Source of the DNA: Stentor coeruleus
Taxonomy: Eukaryota > Ciliophora > Heterotrichea > Heterotrichida > Stentoridae
Length of the DNA: 64,000 nt
Reading direction: 5' to 3'
Assembly: GCA_001970955.1 (NCBI GenBank)
Contig: MPUH01000225.1
Location: forward strand, 1-64,000
This document shows positions 28,597-39,972 of the stretch, one piece after another (positions within the stretch are counted from its first letter, which is position 1; the number at the start of each line of letters is the position of its first letter). The translations under genes and the position numbers were made by a program. The notes below the pieces were generated by a model. It saw nothing but the letters and a program-made list of their open reading frames with translations. It searched no databases and was not told the DNA's origin.

Positions 28597-29814
28597 ATGA
28601 AAGTATTAGTAGCAGACCTATTCAGCCAAGCAGCCCTAGAAGAAATGTCTAACTCAGGTATCCAAGTAATATACAATCATGCATTAAATGGTGACTCCCT
28701 CAAAGCAGTTTTACAATCAGAAGCCCCAGAAGTCTTAGTTGTCAGATCAACAAAAGTCACAGGGGATATGATAGCAAGTAGTCCATCTTTAGAATTCATA
28801 ATTCGTGCTGGAGCAGGTGTTGACAATATAGACTGTGTAGCAGCAAGCAAAAACAGTATCTATGTCGCTAATTGTCCAGGCAAAAACTCAGTAGCTGTTG
28901 CCGAATTAGTCATGGGACATATTCTATCAGTAGATAGAAGACTTCCAGAAAATTATTCCTTACTCAAACAAGGTAAATGGAATAAAGGAGCTTTTTCTGA
29001 ATGTACAGGAATCAAAGGTCGTAAATTAGGGATTATTGGTCTTGGAGCTATAGGTAAAGAAGTATCAATTAGAGCAAAAAGTTTTGGACTTGAAGTATGT
29101 GGAACAGATCCATTTGTCTCATCATCTCAAGCTCATGCTTTAGGTATTGAATATTTTAACACAGCAGAAGAAGTTGCAAGAGTTAGTGATATTATAACAT
29201 TTCATGTCCCATCAACTCCACAGACTAAAGGGATGATAAATTCATCATTTCTTGCTTTATGTAAAGAAAATGTGGTTATTATCAATACTTCTAGAGGAGA
29301 TTTAGCTAATGAAACTGAGTTACTTAGAGAACTTGAAGCTAAACCTGGATTTTGGTATGCTTGTGATGTTTATCTTGGAGAACCAGCTGCTAAAGAATGT
29401 GATTTTGTTCATGCTTTAGCTCAACATCCTAAAGTTTATGGAAGTCATCATATTGGTGCTTCTACTAAACAAGCAGAAACGGCGATTGGATTAGAAGCTT
29501 TGAGGATGATTCTTCAGTATTCAAAGACTAGAAAAGTTGATGCAGGGAATTTGGTTAATATGCAAACAACAACTAAAGCTAATGTTTCGGTTAATGTTAG
29601 ACATCATGGACAAGCACTTGCTGGGTTGTTAACTAGTTTAGTTGATTGTGGGTGTAAGGTACAGGAGATTGAGAATAAACCTTTTAGGGATGGAGCTGCT
29701 TATACGGCGACGGTTTATTTGGACTGCAAGAATTTAGAATGCTTACAAGGAATAGTTGCTGAACTTAATGGAAAAGAAGGGGTTATTCATGCAAATTTAG
29801 TGCATTTAGGATAA
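28597..29814 (+). CDS. PHGDH: D-3-phosphoglycerate dehydrogenase (serine biosynthesis)
   Basis: This 405-aa enzyme oxidises 3-phosphoglycerate to 3-phosphohydroxypyruvate with NAD+, the first step of the phosphorylated serine pathway. The Rossmann motif GLGAIG lies at 148-153. The catalytic triad typical of D-2-hydroxyacid dehydrogenases is present: Arg233 (NTSRGDLANE), Glu262 (YLGEPA) and His285 (GSHHIGAST). Substrate-loop motifs VVRSTKVT and GAGVDNID are intact. The C-terminal 85 residues look like a short ACT-type domain (HHGQALAGLL...), which could give allosteric control; there is no intervening domain as in human PHGDH. Low-G sequence lies upstream and G-rich sequence downstream. Confidence 0.93.
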   Translation: MKVLVADLFSQAALEEMSNSGIQVIYNHALNGDSLKAVLQSEAPEVLVVRSTKVTGDMIASSPSLEFIIRAGAGVDNIDCVAASKNSIYVANCPGKNSVAVAELVMGHILSVDRRLPENYSLLKQGKWNKGAFSECTGIKGRKLGIIGLGAIGKEVSIRAKSFGLEVCGTDPFVSSSQAHALGIEYFNTAEEVARVSDIITFHVPSTPQTKGMINSSFLALCKENVVIINTSRGDLANETELLRELEAKPGFWYACDVYLGEPAAKECDFVHALAQHPKVYGSHHIGASTKQAETAIGLEALRMILQYSKTRKVDAGNLVNMQTTTKANVSVNVRHHGQALAGLLTSLVDCGCKVQEIENKPFRDGAAYTATVYLDCKNLECLQGIVAELNGKEGVIHANLVHLG

Positions 29815-30710
29815 TTAATCAAAAAAGAATTATATAATTTTGGAATTTTGGAGTGAATTTTAATTTGAGGAATGAATTGAGGTGTTTGTTTAGGAATAAA
29901 GAGATGAGATACTATTGTAGGATGAATTGCTTTGGGTTGGTTGATGGAGATTATTATGATGTGGATTGATTAAGGATTTTTATGGGTTTGATTTTTTGGA
30001 GGATTTTCAGACTTGGATAGGAGATGTGGAAATAGAAGAGGAAGTAAAAGAAAAGAGGGTTGAAAATTTTGAAAATGGGTTGGTTGGCTAAAATTTTGAG
30101 CTTGTTAATTAAATAAAGTTAGAGTTTTGGTAAGGGAGATAAAATACTTAAGATATTTTTCAAATTTTATAACCTTTAAATTTAAGCGAAAGTAACTCAT
30201 AAATAATTTTAAACTTATAATTTTAAGTTGGATGGATAAAAGTATATTAAATAATATCACTATGCTTAATACAGTGACTTAAGTTGAAAATTTAATATTA
30301 TCTCGTAAATAACTATTTTGATATCTTAATAGAAATTGAAAAATAATTTTTTTATTCTTCATTATTAGTTTTCTATATAAATAATCCTCTTATTTTTGCT
30401 TAACAAATAATTCATCTTTATGCCTATCAATTATCCTAATTATTCCAAAATATAGACAAAGACTAGTTGAGCAGTTTTTTCTTCGACCTTTAAAAGAATC
30501 TAATAATTTCAAAATATTTCCTTGACTCCATATTCTATAAAACAACAGACAGTATCAAAAAGTCAAAAGGTAACAAAAAGAGTTTAAAATCTGCAAAACT
30601 AAACCCTAATAAAAAAAATCATTTAGTACTAAAACCTAATTTCTACTTATAAAAATGTAAACTTATTACATAATAAAACTTATCTATCTTGTTCACTAAA
30701 TAAATAATAA
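29815..30710. other. Intergenic, 0.9 kb
   Basis: G-rich downstream of the dehydrogenase to about 30120, then A/T-rich, then C/A-rich up to the AP-2 mu start. No gene was recognised. Confidence 0.5.
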
Positions 30711-31985
30711 ATGGCAAGCTCCATTCTACTTCTGAATTCTAGAGGAGAAGTCCTTATATATCGTTCATACCGAGACGATGTCAGTCGTACTGAAGTTTCT
30801 CAGTTTTGCACTCAAGTTGTTGCAGCAAAAGAAGCTTCAGAAAGGCCAATAGTCACCTTAAACGGAGTTCACTATATCCACATATCTCAGAATACAATCA
30901 CATTAGTCGCTGCATCTGCATCAAACGTCAACACCGCCATGATAATCCAGTTTCTCTACAAACTCATCGACCTTTTCAAAGCATATTTCGGTGGTGAATT
31001 CAACGAAGCTTCAATAAGAAAACATTATGTCCTAATCTATGAGCTTCTAGATGAAATTATCGACTTCGGCTTACCTCAAATAACAGAACCTGAAGTCTTA
31101 AAACAATTTATAACCCAAGGTGGTATAAAAAGTAACATTAAAGAAGAGCAAATAATTGGAGCTCTTATACAAGCAACAGGTGCTACAAGTTGGAGAGCAG
31201 AAGGTATAAAATATAAAAGAAATGAAGTTTATATCGATATTGTAGAAAATGTTAATGTACTTCTATCAAATAAAGGTACAGTTCTTCGTAGTGATGTTTC
31301 AGGTCAAGTTGTAGTAAAATGCCAATTAAGTTATATGCCTGAGTGTAAATTTGGTATGAATGATAAACTTGCTATGGCTAGTGAGACACAAAGTATGGAT
31401 AAAGGGATTTCTATTGATGATATAAAATTCCATCAATGTGTTAGACTTGGAAAATTTGATAAAGATAGGGCAATAACTTTTATACCACCTGATGGGATTT
31501 TTGAACTTATGACATATCGGGTTACTGAAAATATTAACTTGCCATTTAAACTTATGCCGATATATCAGGAATATGGGAATGCTAAAATTGAGATTTCATT
31601 GAAAATCAAGTCGATGTTTGATAGGAACCTTTTTTCGACAAATGTTGTTATAAAAATACCTGTACCAAGGAATACGGGTAAGACTAATGTTTTTGTTGTG
31701 ACTGGTAAAGCGAAATATGAACCTGAACAAAGTGCGATTATGTGGAGAATTAGAAGGTTCCCTGGAGATTCGGAATATACTATGAGGGGAAGTGTTAATT
31801 TGGTAACTATATCAACGGAAAAAGCTTGGAGCAAACCTCCGATTTCTATTGATTTCCAAGTACCTATGTTTACTGCTTCAGGGCTGAGGGTAAGATTTTT
31901 AAGGGTTATTGAGAAAAGCAATTATAAACCGATTAAGTGGATACGATATATAACAAAAGCTGGAAGTTATCAACATAGGATTTAA
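30711..31985 (+). CDS. AP2M1: AP-2 adaptor complex medium (mu) subunit
   Basis: This 424-aa protein is the mu chain of a clathrin adaptor that recognises YXXphi sorting signals. The N-terminal longin-like domain starts SSILLLNSRGEVLIYRSYRD and contains YVLIYELLDEIIDFG. The mu-homology domain (from about 160) has MPECKFGMNDK, FHQCVRLGKFD, FIPPDGIFELMTYR, FQVPMFTASGLRVRFL and the terminal WIRYITKAGSY. MPECKFGMNDK and VPMFTASGLRVRFL match plant AP-2 mu, so AP-2 is favoured over AP-1, although the IRRFPG segment resembles both. It probably works in endocytosis at the plasma membrane. The length is normal (about 435 in animals). Confidence 0.9.
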   Translation: MASSILLLNSRGEVLIYRSYRDDVSRTEVSQFCTQVVAAKEASERPIVTLNGVHYIHISQNTITLVAASASNVNTAMIIQFLYKLIDLFKAYFGGEFNEASIRKHYVLIYELLDEIIDFGLPQITEPEVLKQFITQGGIKSNIKEEQIIGALIQATGATSWRAEGIKYKRNEVYIDIVENVNVLLSNKGTVLRSDVSGQVVVKCQLSYMPECKFGMNDKLAMASETQSMDKGISIDDIKFHQCVRLGKFDKDRAITFIPPDGIFELMTYRVTENINLPFKLMPIYQEYGNAKIEISLKIKSMFDRNLFSTNVVIKIPVPRNTGKTNVFVVTGKAKYEPEQSAIMWRIRRFPGDSEYTMRGSVNLVTISTEKAWSKPPISIDFQVPMFTASGLRVRFLRVIEKSNYKPIKWIRYITKAGSYQHRI

Positions 31986-32097
31986 ATTAGATTTATTAAA
32001 AGGAAATTTATGTAGGTTTTTTGATAGGAATTATTTTAGATATAAGTATAGATTTTTTTTAATGATGAGTATAATAATAGCTCTTGAGTAAAATATA

Positions 32098-32895
32098 CTA
32101 CAATATTTCAATGTTTGTGGCAATTTTTTTTTCCTTACCTTGATTAACGCAGATTTTGATACGGAATTTAAAATTCATGACTTTTTGTTTATATACATCA
32201 TCCTTAAAATGTCTTAAAATAATCCCTGATAACGCCAGTTCATCTTCAACTAAAAATACATCATCACCTTCAGGAAGGGTAATAAATCCATGTCTTTTTT
32301 TCAAGTTATAAAATTTTAATTTCCCTGTATAGATTTTGTCACTAATTTTTTCATTTTCAAATTTACTTCGTTTTTCACGTTTAACAAGTCCTGGCTTAAG
32401 TGGTGGTGGTTGTAAAATCACATTTGAAGTTTGAACAGGGATTCTGATAGGATGTAATTTAGTTTCATTAGGTGTTCCAGATAAATCTGAATCAGAACTA
32501 AAATCAACCCAACGCTTTTTCTTTTCAGGAGAAGGCTTAGCTTCGATTTTATCTGGAAAACCAGGTGGTGGGGGTGTAAAATGAAGTTCTTCAGGAGTGA
32601 TCATTTTAACTTTTTTTAATTTTTGGAGCTCTAGATGGAACTTAGCTGGGTCACTAGGCCTTGCTGATGAACTTTTCGACATCCATCTTTCAACTTTCTT
32701 TTGATTTCTCTCCCAGCTTTGAAGTTCTGAATATTGATCATATTCTTCTGGTATTGGTTCGATATCACCAAGTTGTTTGAGCTCAGAAATAGCAATTGCG
32801 CTATTGAAAAAAATGTTCTTAGTCTTCTTCTTTTGTGTACAGGCTTCAATAGGTACAACTTGCTTAGGAGCTGAAAAGGAAGTCTTGATTTTCAT
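32098..32895 (-). CDS. Hypothetical protein with C-terminal cold-shock-like domain
   Basis: This 265-aa protein has a charged, Pro-rich, probably disordered N-terminal region with PPP patches (TPPPPGFPDK near 110, LQPPPLKPGL near 160). The C-terminal 75 residues resemble a cold-shock/S1-type OB fold: GKLKFYNLKKRHGFITLPEG followed by DDVFLVEDEL matches the pattern G-KF-N-K-GFI...G-D-FV. That suggests binding of single-stranded RNA or DNA. The second aromatic RNP motif is partly degenerate (FLV instead of FVH). The gene converges on AP-2 mu with 112 bp between stops. Confidence 0.65.
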   Translation of the reverse strand: MKIKTSFSAPKQVVPIEACTQKKKTKNIFFNSAIAISELKQLGDIEPIPEEYDQYSELQSWERNQKKVERWMSKSSSARPSDPAKFHLELQKLKKVKMITPEELHFTPPPPGFPDKIEAKPSPEKKKRWVDFSSDSDLSGTPNETKLHPIRIPVQTSNVILQPPPLKPGLVKREKRSKFENEKISDKIYTGKLKFYNLKKRHGFITLPEGDDVFLVEDELALSGIILRHFKDDVYKQKVMNFKFRIKICVNQGKEKKIATNIEIL

Positions 32896-33378
32896 TTTTA
32901 ACTTGTATTAAAAAAAACTTATTTAATTTTAAATGCTTTATGTTTAGTTTAATATTATAAGTAGATCTTGAATAGAGAAATAATGTTAAATTATTTGGTT
33001 AAAGCTGTTTTAAATGATTTAACAGTGATATTTTAAATAAGAATAAAGTAGTTTATTTTATGTAAGCATAGGAAAATTAATAAATTGTATAAGGAAAGGA
33101 AGAGGAAAATATATATGTTTAGTTTGTGGATATAAGGCTAATTGTTGCTAGATTTTATCGGAAAATTATATCAACATTATTCCTATCTATTTTTAATTAC
33201 TTTCAATAGCATGTAATATATATTATATTCTTATTATATATTTTTAACAAATTTCGATTATGTAATATATTAAAACTTAAGATTTTATATAATTTAACTA
33301 TTCATCATCTAATAATCTAAATTAAATCATAACAATACCTTAACAACTAAACCAATTATATACCTTAATATACAAAAT
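32896..33378. other. Intergenic, divergent promoters, 0.5 kb
   Basis: A/T-rich, with ataatatatt-type repeats near 33210-33270. G-leaning to the left and C-leaning close to the exportin start. No RNA gene was seen. Confidence 0.4.
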
Positions 33379-36300
33379 ATGGATCAAATCAACATAACAA
33401 GTCTTGAAGAACTATGCAATACCTTTTATACAAGTTCCGATCCTGATGTAACAATTATTTAGCAAAGAGCTTCTGCAGGTAAAACTTTAAGTTCAATATT
33501 AGAAGATACTAATAATTTCAAGTCAGTATATGAAATCCTATCTTTTTCCAGTCATCCACAACTTTTATTTCTATCAATAAGCGCTTTTACAAACATCCTA
33601 CCATCTGTATGGAAGAGTTTATCAATAGAAGATCAGATTTTACTATTTGAAAACATATTTTCTATGCTTTTTCGTGACGTTGCAGAAAAATCTGCATATG
33701 TCATCGGGGGTCTTACAAAATCACTTGCAAGAATATGTAGATTAGGATGGGTAGATCTAGAACAAGTTAAAAACATTATAATCGATATTGAGTCACTTCT
33801 TCTCTTAAATCCTTCCAAACTTGAAGCGTCTCTTAAATTTTTCCAAGAACTCATAAGTGAAATAAACGAACCTTTAAAATATCGTTCATTAACCTTAAAC
33901 CGAAAAATAGCTCAATCATTTAAAGAAGATATGCTTGGGAAAATTTTCTCTTATACCTTAAATCTTTTACCAAATGTTAAATCTTTAAATGAAAATACTA
34001 TACTAAGCCTTTTAAATGTGCTTATTCTTTGTTTAAGTTTCGAATTTTACAGCAGAGTTTCTGATGAAATTGGGGAAGACAGTCCAGGTTTATATATTCC
34101 TTCATCATGGAAAGTGTATTTTGAAAACCTAGATTTTTTTGAATATTTAAGGTTTATTATAGTAAACTCAACAGGGGAAATTGAAATTACAGCATTTAGA
34201 TTATTAAACTATTTTGGGATTGTAAAAAAAAGTATTTTCTCATCAAATACTGAACTTCGAGCTAATTATATAGGAAAATATTTAAAAATCTCAGAACAAC
34301 TCTGTTTATCTANCCTCATATTTTTATATATGATTTTCTATATAAAAAACTAAAGCTAATTATATAGGAAAATATTTAAAAATCTCAGAACAACTCTGTT
34401 TATCTAAGCTTATATCTAATGATAGTCTTTATCATTTTATAACCGCCCTTAAAAATTTTTTTGACAACTTCAGCCTTAAAGAAGTTTCAGAAAATAAGCT
34501 TTTCCACTCTTGGATACATATTTTTAAAGGTTTTTGCATAAATTTATTCACAAGAGACGATGCGATTTTTTCATCTTACGAAAGCTCAATTATCATATGG
34601 AGTTATTTATCGTATGAATCACATATTTACAACTTGCCAATAATATCAGGTCAAATCATCCCTTTGTTTAAATCATTTTTATCACTAACTTTAGCAAATG
34701 CTAGATCTGAGATTATTATAGAGAATATTCAAGGTATTAAAGAACAGGTTTATATGTTAACAGATTTCAGTTTGAATTATTATTCAGATCTTATAAAAGA
34801 AATACATGAGAAATATTTTGAAGTCCTTGGATTGTATGAGTCTACACAAAATCAAGAGTTTCAAGCTAAACTTGCTTGGTTGGTAATAATAGCATCATCA
34901 TTTGTATCTTTGAGAGATCCTAAAAAGTATATAAATGAAAGAAATATGGATACAAACATAATTCAGTTGATATTCCAACTTATAACGAAAATTCCTCAAA
35001 AAGAACTCGTATTAGATATTGCTTTGATAGTCTTCCTAACAAATTTCTCTAAAACTTATCTCAACTGCTCCGACTGTCAGATTTGGATTGTTTTCAACCC
35101 ACTAAGTGAAAATTTAGAAGAAACCAGCATACAAATCTTAAACCTAATCATTGAAGTTATATTCAAAAATCTTAGTGACTCTAGTAATAAATCACTTATA
35201 AAATATAGTCTTGAGCTTTTTGAATTTTTAGCTAAAGGATATTATTCAAATATGCTACTAGTTAAAGTCCAACTTATACAAAATTTTATGGTTAATTATT
35301 CGAATTATTCCCTTTGTCTTTCTGATTCTAAGATTAGAGGTCAACTTTTTAGTATTTTAGCCCATTTATGGATTAGTGAAACTGTAGGTCAAGAATTAGA
35401 AAGTTTTTTATATCCAATTGGAGAGATGATTACTATGAATATATCGTCAAAAAACCCTAGGTTTTTTGAGTTTCTTTTTAAAGAACTACAAGGGATATGT
35501 AGTGCTATTTCGGGGCAGAAAAAATATTTAGAGTTTTTTGATTGGTTTATAGAGAAAATTGAAGTTTTGGTTGTTGTGTTTCAAGGTTTTTTACTGGAGG
35601 AAATGGTCATGCAGAGTGTGTTGAAGTTTTTAGTTGAAGTGACTGATGGGAAAAATTCTAGGATTAAGTTTCCAGATAGTTCAGGAAATGGGGTTTTGCT
35701 TTTTAAGAAACTCAGTGAGGTTTTGGTACCGTATGGGAATTATTTGGCTGATAATGCTTTGGAGGTTACAAATTTCCAAGGTAAAGCTAAGAGAATTATA
35801 GGAATACTAAAAAACCTAACTTCTGGCAGCTACGTGTGTTTTGGGGTTTTCGATATATATAACGACACCTGTTTTATTGATACTCTTAAAATGTCCTTCC
35901 GATTAATTGATCTCCTCGTCCTCACACAAATTACCGTAATCATCACATAGACTTATACAAAACTCATAGACAATCTTTACGACTATATCGAAATCCTCAG
36001 TCGAAGTTTCTCAAAATTCATCTTCCAACATATCCCTCTCTCATCCATAACTACCCTAATCTCTTATTTAAAATCAGGTATAAAATCAACAAGTAATTTC
36101 TAATCAGCAATAAAACATTGTATCTCTTCAGCTAATTCTACAACTTACATAATTGAATCAATAATTCTCTTATCAAAAAATCCAAACACTTCAAGATTTC
36201 AATTTCAAGAATTCCTTAATCAAATTTCTCAAACAATATCTGAACTTTTAGAAATTATATTAGAAATTATAATCCTAGAAGATTCAAATTTTATGTGGTC

Positions 36301-36529
36301 ACTTAGTAAACCTTTGTTAGGACTTATAATATTAAATGAAAGCAATTATGAAAATGTTGTTAGATATACTTTAAATAAAGTGATAAATAATTCAGTATAT
36401 CAAGATGAAATAGGGAAATCTTTAAGTCATCTTATGGATGATGTTCCACGTTCTTTGGATTGTAAAAGTAAAGAAGCGTTTGATAAAAATTTCTCTGAGC
36501 TTCGTAATGTGATATCGCAGTTCACGTAA
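33379..36529 (+). CDS. XPO7: Exportin-7-like nuclear transport receptor; three 15-nt introns
   Basis: This is one gene in four exons, 33379-33447, 33463-35935, 35951-36092 and 36108-36529. The introns are each 15 nt: gtaacaattatttag, gtaatcatcacatag and gtaatttctaatcag (phases 0, 0 and 1), and each contains or removes an in-frame stop. Collapsing the duplicated overlap at the N (34313) removes 94 nt and restores a continuous frame of about 1003 aa, close to the 1087 aa of human exportin-7. The N-terminus (LEELCNTFYTSSD...) matches the importin-beta-like start of XPO7 (LENLCKQLYETTD). The C-terminus (MWSLSKPLLGLIILNE...) matches SRPLLGLILLNEKYF. The protein is all helical HEAT repeat. It should carry cargo through nuclear pores with RanGTP. 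Confidence 0.9.
34260..34406. repeat. Assembly join inside XPO7: 53-bp duplicated overlap around an N
   Basis: Positions 34260-34312 recur at 34354-34406, with an N at 34313 and about 40 foreign-looking bases after it. It shifts the exportin frame; removing one copy and the spacer rejoins it in frame, which is independent proof that the join is artificial. Confidence 0.93.
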
Positions 36530-37198
36530 TTTATAATGAGAATAGTTAATAAGTATATTTGGTATTTTGGGTTTTTTATAGATGTTGAGATTTAGTTTTT
36601 GGTTTAATACTTAAGTTTTTGTGTGTATTTATTTTAATAAAATTTTATCATTTTTTTAAACTTATTAAAGGTTCTTATAAATAAAAAATATTAATATTTC
36701 TTATTATCAATCTATCTTCCTTTGTCCCACACATCTATACATTCTTTAATACCCATACCTATCTTTCTACCTTCTACAAAAATTTCTCTATTTAATAATA
36801 TTTACGCTAATAATGAGTTAAAATTATTACTTTAATCTAGGTATACCCTGGTCTATATTTTCAGGATAAAATATAAATCATACAAATTTTAATCTTATTC
36901 AACTGAAACTCAACATCATCAATCAGGAACCAAGTCTATAAAACTCTCATCAATTTTTTAACTATCAAATCTATAATAAACTTACACCCTAGTTTATAAA
37001 TAATTCGATTTTTTAAATAAACTATACAATATAACAATTTTTTTTGTCTTAAATCTCTACATATTTTTCATTTATCCAACAACATCATCTTTGATTCAAG
37101 AATTTCTTACATGAAATCACTAAAATAAACACAATCTTAACAATTATAATAAAGAAAGTATCCTAGTCCATAAATGAAAAACTTCTAAATAATATATA
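36530..37198. other. Intergenic, 0.67 kb
   Basis: G/T-rich just after exportin-7, then A/C/T-rich up to the kinase start, where aatatataATG precedes the coding region. Nothing else was recognised. Confidence 0.4.
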
Positions 37199-38686
37199 AT
37201 GGGAAATTGTTGTAGACCAAGTAGGGAAAGTAAAATAGGTCTTACTAGTACCCAAGATTACATAACTCCATCAGGGAATATTGCGGGAACATTTGCTATA
37301 AACCCAGCAAACTTTATACAAATAAGCACACTGCCTATAACAAAAGATTATGAAATAGGAGAAACATTAGCATCAGGGTCTTTTGGCGAGGTTTACATTG
37401 GTACCCATTTGTCAACAGGTATAAAAAGGGCAATAAAGGTAATTTATATAGCCGAGCCCGATAAAAATGATATGGAAAAGCTTTGTGAAGAAGTTTCTGT
37501 GCTAAAAGTCTTAGATCATCCTAATATCATAAGGATTTTCGAAGTATTTAATAACAAAAACAAACTTTATATAGTCACTGAACTATGTACAGGTGGCGAA
37601 CTGTTTGAAAGAATACAGAAATCACGAAGATTTGGAGAAAATCAAGCTGCTAAATACATGTTAGATATAGTTTCAGCCATAATGCATTGCCATAATCAAA
37701 ATATAGTCCACAGGGATTTAAAACCTGAAAATATTTTATTTGAAAACAGTAACCCAGATGCTAAACTCAAACTTGTCAATTTTGGCACATCAAAATTTAT
37801 TAAACCTGAAAAAAGATTAAGTCAAAATATAGGCACATGTTATTATATGGCCCCTGAAATATTAACTTCTACTTATAGCAAAGAAATAGATGTTTGGAGT
37901 CTTGGGGTTATTTTATATATTATGCTTAGTGGGCATATGCCTTTTCCAGGGTCAAATGATAATGAAATTTATGCTAAAATTAAAGGTGCGCCATTAAACT
38001 TTATGCATCAATCTTGGCTGCGTGTATCTGAAGAAGCGAAAATTTTGCTTAGAAAAATGTTGGATAAAAATCCAAATACGAGATGCACAATTAATCAAGT
38101 TTTTAATGATAATTGGTTACAGACAAGAGGGTTATCTAAGGTAATAGATAAGGAAATTGAAGCAGATTCTTTACAGAGGCTTAGTTGTTTTAGTACACAT
38201 AGCAAATTACAGACGGCAATTTATGTTTTTATTGTATCGCAGTTATTGGATAATTCACATTTTGATAAGCTTAGAGAAGTTTTTATGTGTGCTGATAAAG
38301 ATGGAGATGGGTTCCTTAGCAAAAATGAAATCGAAAAAGCAACTGAGGATTTCAACTTTAAAATAGATACTCAAGAGATTATGAAACAATGTGATACTGA
38401 TAAAAATGGGCTTATAAACTATTCAGAGTTCTTGACTGCTACAGTTAATAAAAATAAAGCTTATTGTCGAAAAAATTTGGAAAATGCTTTCAAAAGATTT
38501 GATAAAAATGGAGATGGGCAAATTGATAAGGAAGAACTTAGAGAATCTTTAGGAAAATCAGCTTACGAATCAATTGTCAATAGAATGGTCGATGAAGCTG
38601 ATACTAATAAAGATGGGAAAATTAACTTTGATGAATTTGTAGAGCATATGAATAAGTATTCGAAAGAAATCTCTGAGATAGTTTAG
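37199..38686 (+). CDS. Calcium-dependent protein kinase (CDPK) with NFG in place of DFG
   Basis: This 495-aa protein has the full CDPK layout. The MGNCCRPS start suggests N-myristoylation and palmitoylation. A Ser/Thr kinase domain spans about 51-310, and four EF-hands lie from about 360 to the end. The glycine loop LASGSFGEV, Lys80 (RAIKVI), the catalytic loop HRDLKPEN (His171-Asp173) and MAPEIL are intact. The metal-binding DFG is NFG (Asn194; codon AAT at 37778-37780), which would be expected to cripple Mg-ATP use. EF-hand loops such as DKDGDGFLSKNE, DKNGDGQIDKEE and DTNKDGKINFDE keep their calcium ligands. It may be a pseudokinase acting as a calcium-regulated scaffold, or it may retain weak activity. 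Stentor is known for a very large kinome rich in CDPKs. Confidence 0.92.
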   Translation: MGNCCRPSRESKIGLTSTQDYITPSGNIAGTFAINPANFIQISTLPITKDYEIGETLASGSFGEVYIGTHLSTGIKRAIKVIYIAEPDKNDMEKLCEEVSVLKVLDHPNIIRIFEVFNNKNKLYIVTELCTGGELFERIQKSRRFGENQAAKYMLDIVSAIMHCHNQNIVHRDLKPENILFENSNPDAKLKLVNFGTSKFIKPEKRLSQNIGTCYYMAPEILTSTYSKEIDVWSLGVILYIMLSGHMPFPGSNDNEIYAKIKGAPLNFMHQSWLRVSEEAKILLRKMLDKNPNTRCTINQVFNDNWLQTRGLSKVIDKEIEADSLQRLSCFSTHSKLQTAIYVFIVSQLLDNSHFDKLREVFMCADKDGDGFLSKNEIEKATEDFNFKIDTQEIMKQCDTDKNGLINYSEFLTATVNKNKAYCRKNLENAFKRFDKNGDGQIDKEELRESLGKSAYESIVNRMVDEADTNKDGKINFDEFVEHMNKYSKEISEIV

Positions 38687-39972
38687 TAGATAACAATATT
38701 TAGTATAAATTTTGTGTATATAAAAATAGTAAAAAGTAAAGTTTTAAGTAATAAAATGTATTAATTTAGAGATTTATGGTAAAAGTTATAGTTTAAGTTA
38801 AAAAGATAAAATATATGAGAGAGGGAAAGAATTTTTTAAATTTGAAGATTCGGTTTTGATATTTATGGTTTTTATATTGCAAATAACTGGATTATTTTTG
38901 ATTATTAAGTTTTTCTTGATTAGGAATTATAATATGGAACTAAAGACATTAGGATATTTCTGCTAGATTTTGGGTATTTTATTGAAACTTTTGAGATTCT
39001 TTTGCTTTGTTAACTTAATCGATTTGAATTTTATATTATGTTTTTTGATGTGACTCAAAGTCTTGTTTTAAAATATGAGAAACTTTATGTTGATATTTAA
39101 TTCAAATAGATTTTAAACAGTTACAACTTAACCCACACAAATTTTATGTTTCAAGCTTATGGATAACTATTATAACAAAAGATTAGAAATTCAAAGAAAT
39201 TGAGCTTTTTATACGACTATTTGCCTAATTATTTCTAAGGCATTTTTACTTAAATATGGGTTCTAGATAAATCTGACTAAAGACTTTTTGGTCATGTTTT
39301 TAACTTTGCTAACTATTAGGGATTAGGTTGTAAATATGCTTTGAGCAAAGAATAAAAATTTCTTTGAGTGTATAAAAACTTCACTTTGCACTTAACATTT
39401 TTTTGGAAATCAAAAAAGCATCATAATCTGTTTTAAATTCAGCTACCTAACTTTTTTTTCATAAAAGTTTATACCCTAATAAGTAAAAACGAAATTTTCC
39501 ATCTTGACATACCTAAAAACCATCGATAAAACTTATGATTTTTGTTTTATAAGCAACCTTCAAGCCTACTATTCATTACTCAAAAAGATCTTTCAAATCT
39601 CCAAATTTTTATATTCAAAAACTCAAAAATCTCTAATAAACTCATAAATCTTACAATAATCCCTATTCTATTCTCACTAAACTTTATCCATATTATTTAA
39701 ACTACTATACCATATATACTTTAATATGTATCTTAATTTCAAATCTATATTCCTACCCATGAAAAATATTTTTTTATAATCTCACAGACACACATAAAGA
39801 TAAATTCAAATACTATTTTCTTCATCTAAAATCTACTAGTCATATCTAAGTTTCTTATTTTAAGTTTTTACCCAAAAGTCTCATATTAATTTTTTGTACA
39901 ACAATTTTTTGTCAAACTTACACTAAAAATCTTATTCTGAGCATATTATTTTTACAAATACTATATTAATCA
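38687..39972. other. Intergenic, 1.3 kb
   Basis: G-leaning just downstream of the kinase, mixed in the middle, and low in G from about 39480 to the MARCH gene. No open frame, RNA gene or repeat stands out. Confidence 0.5.
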
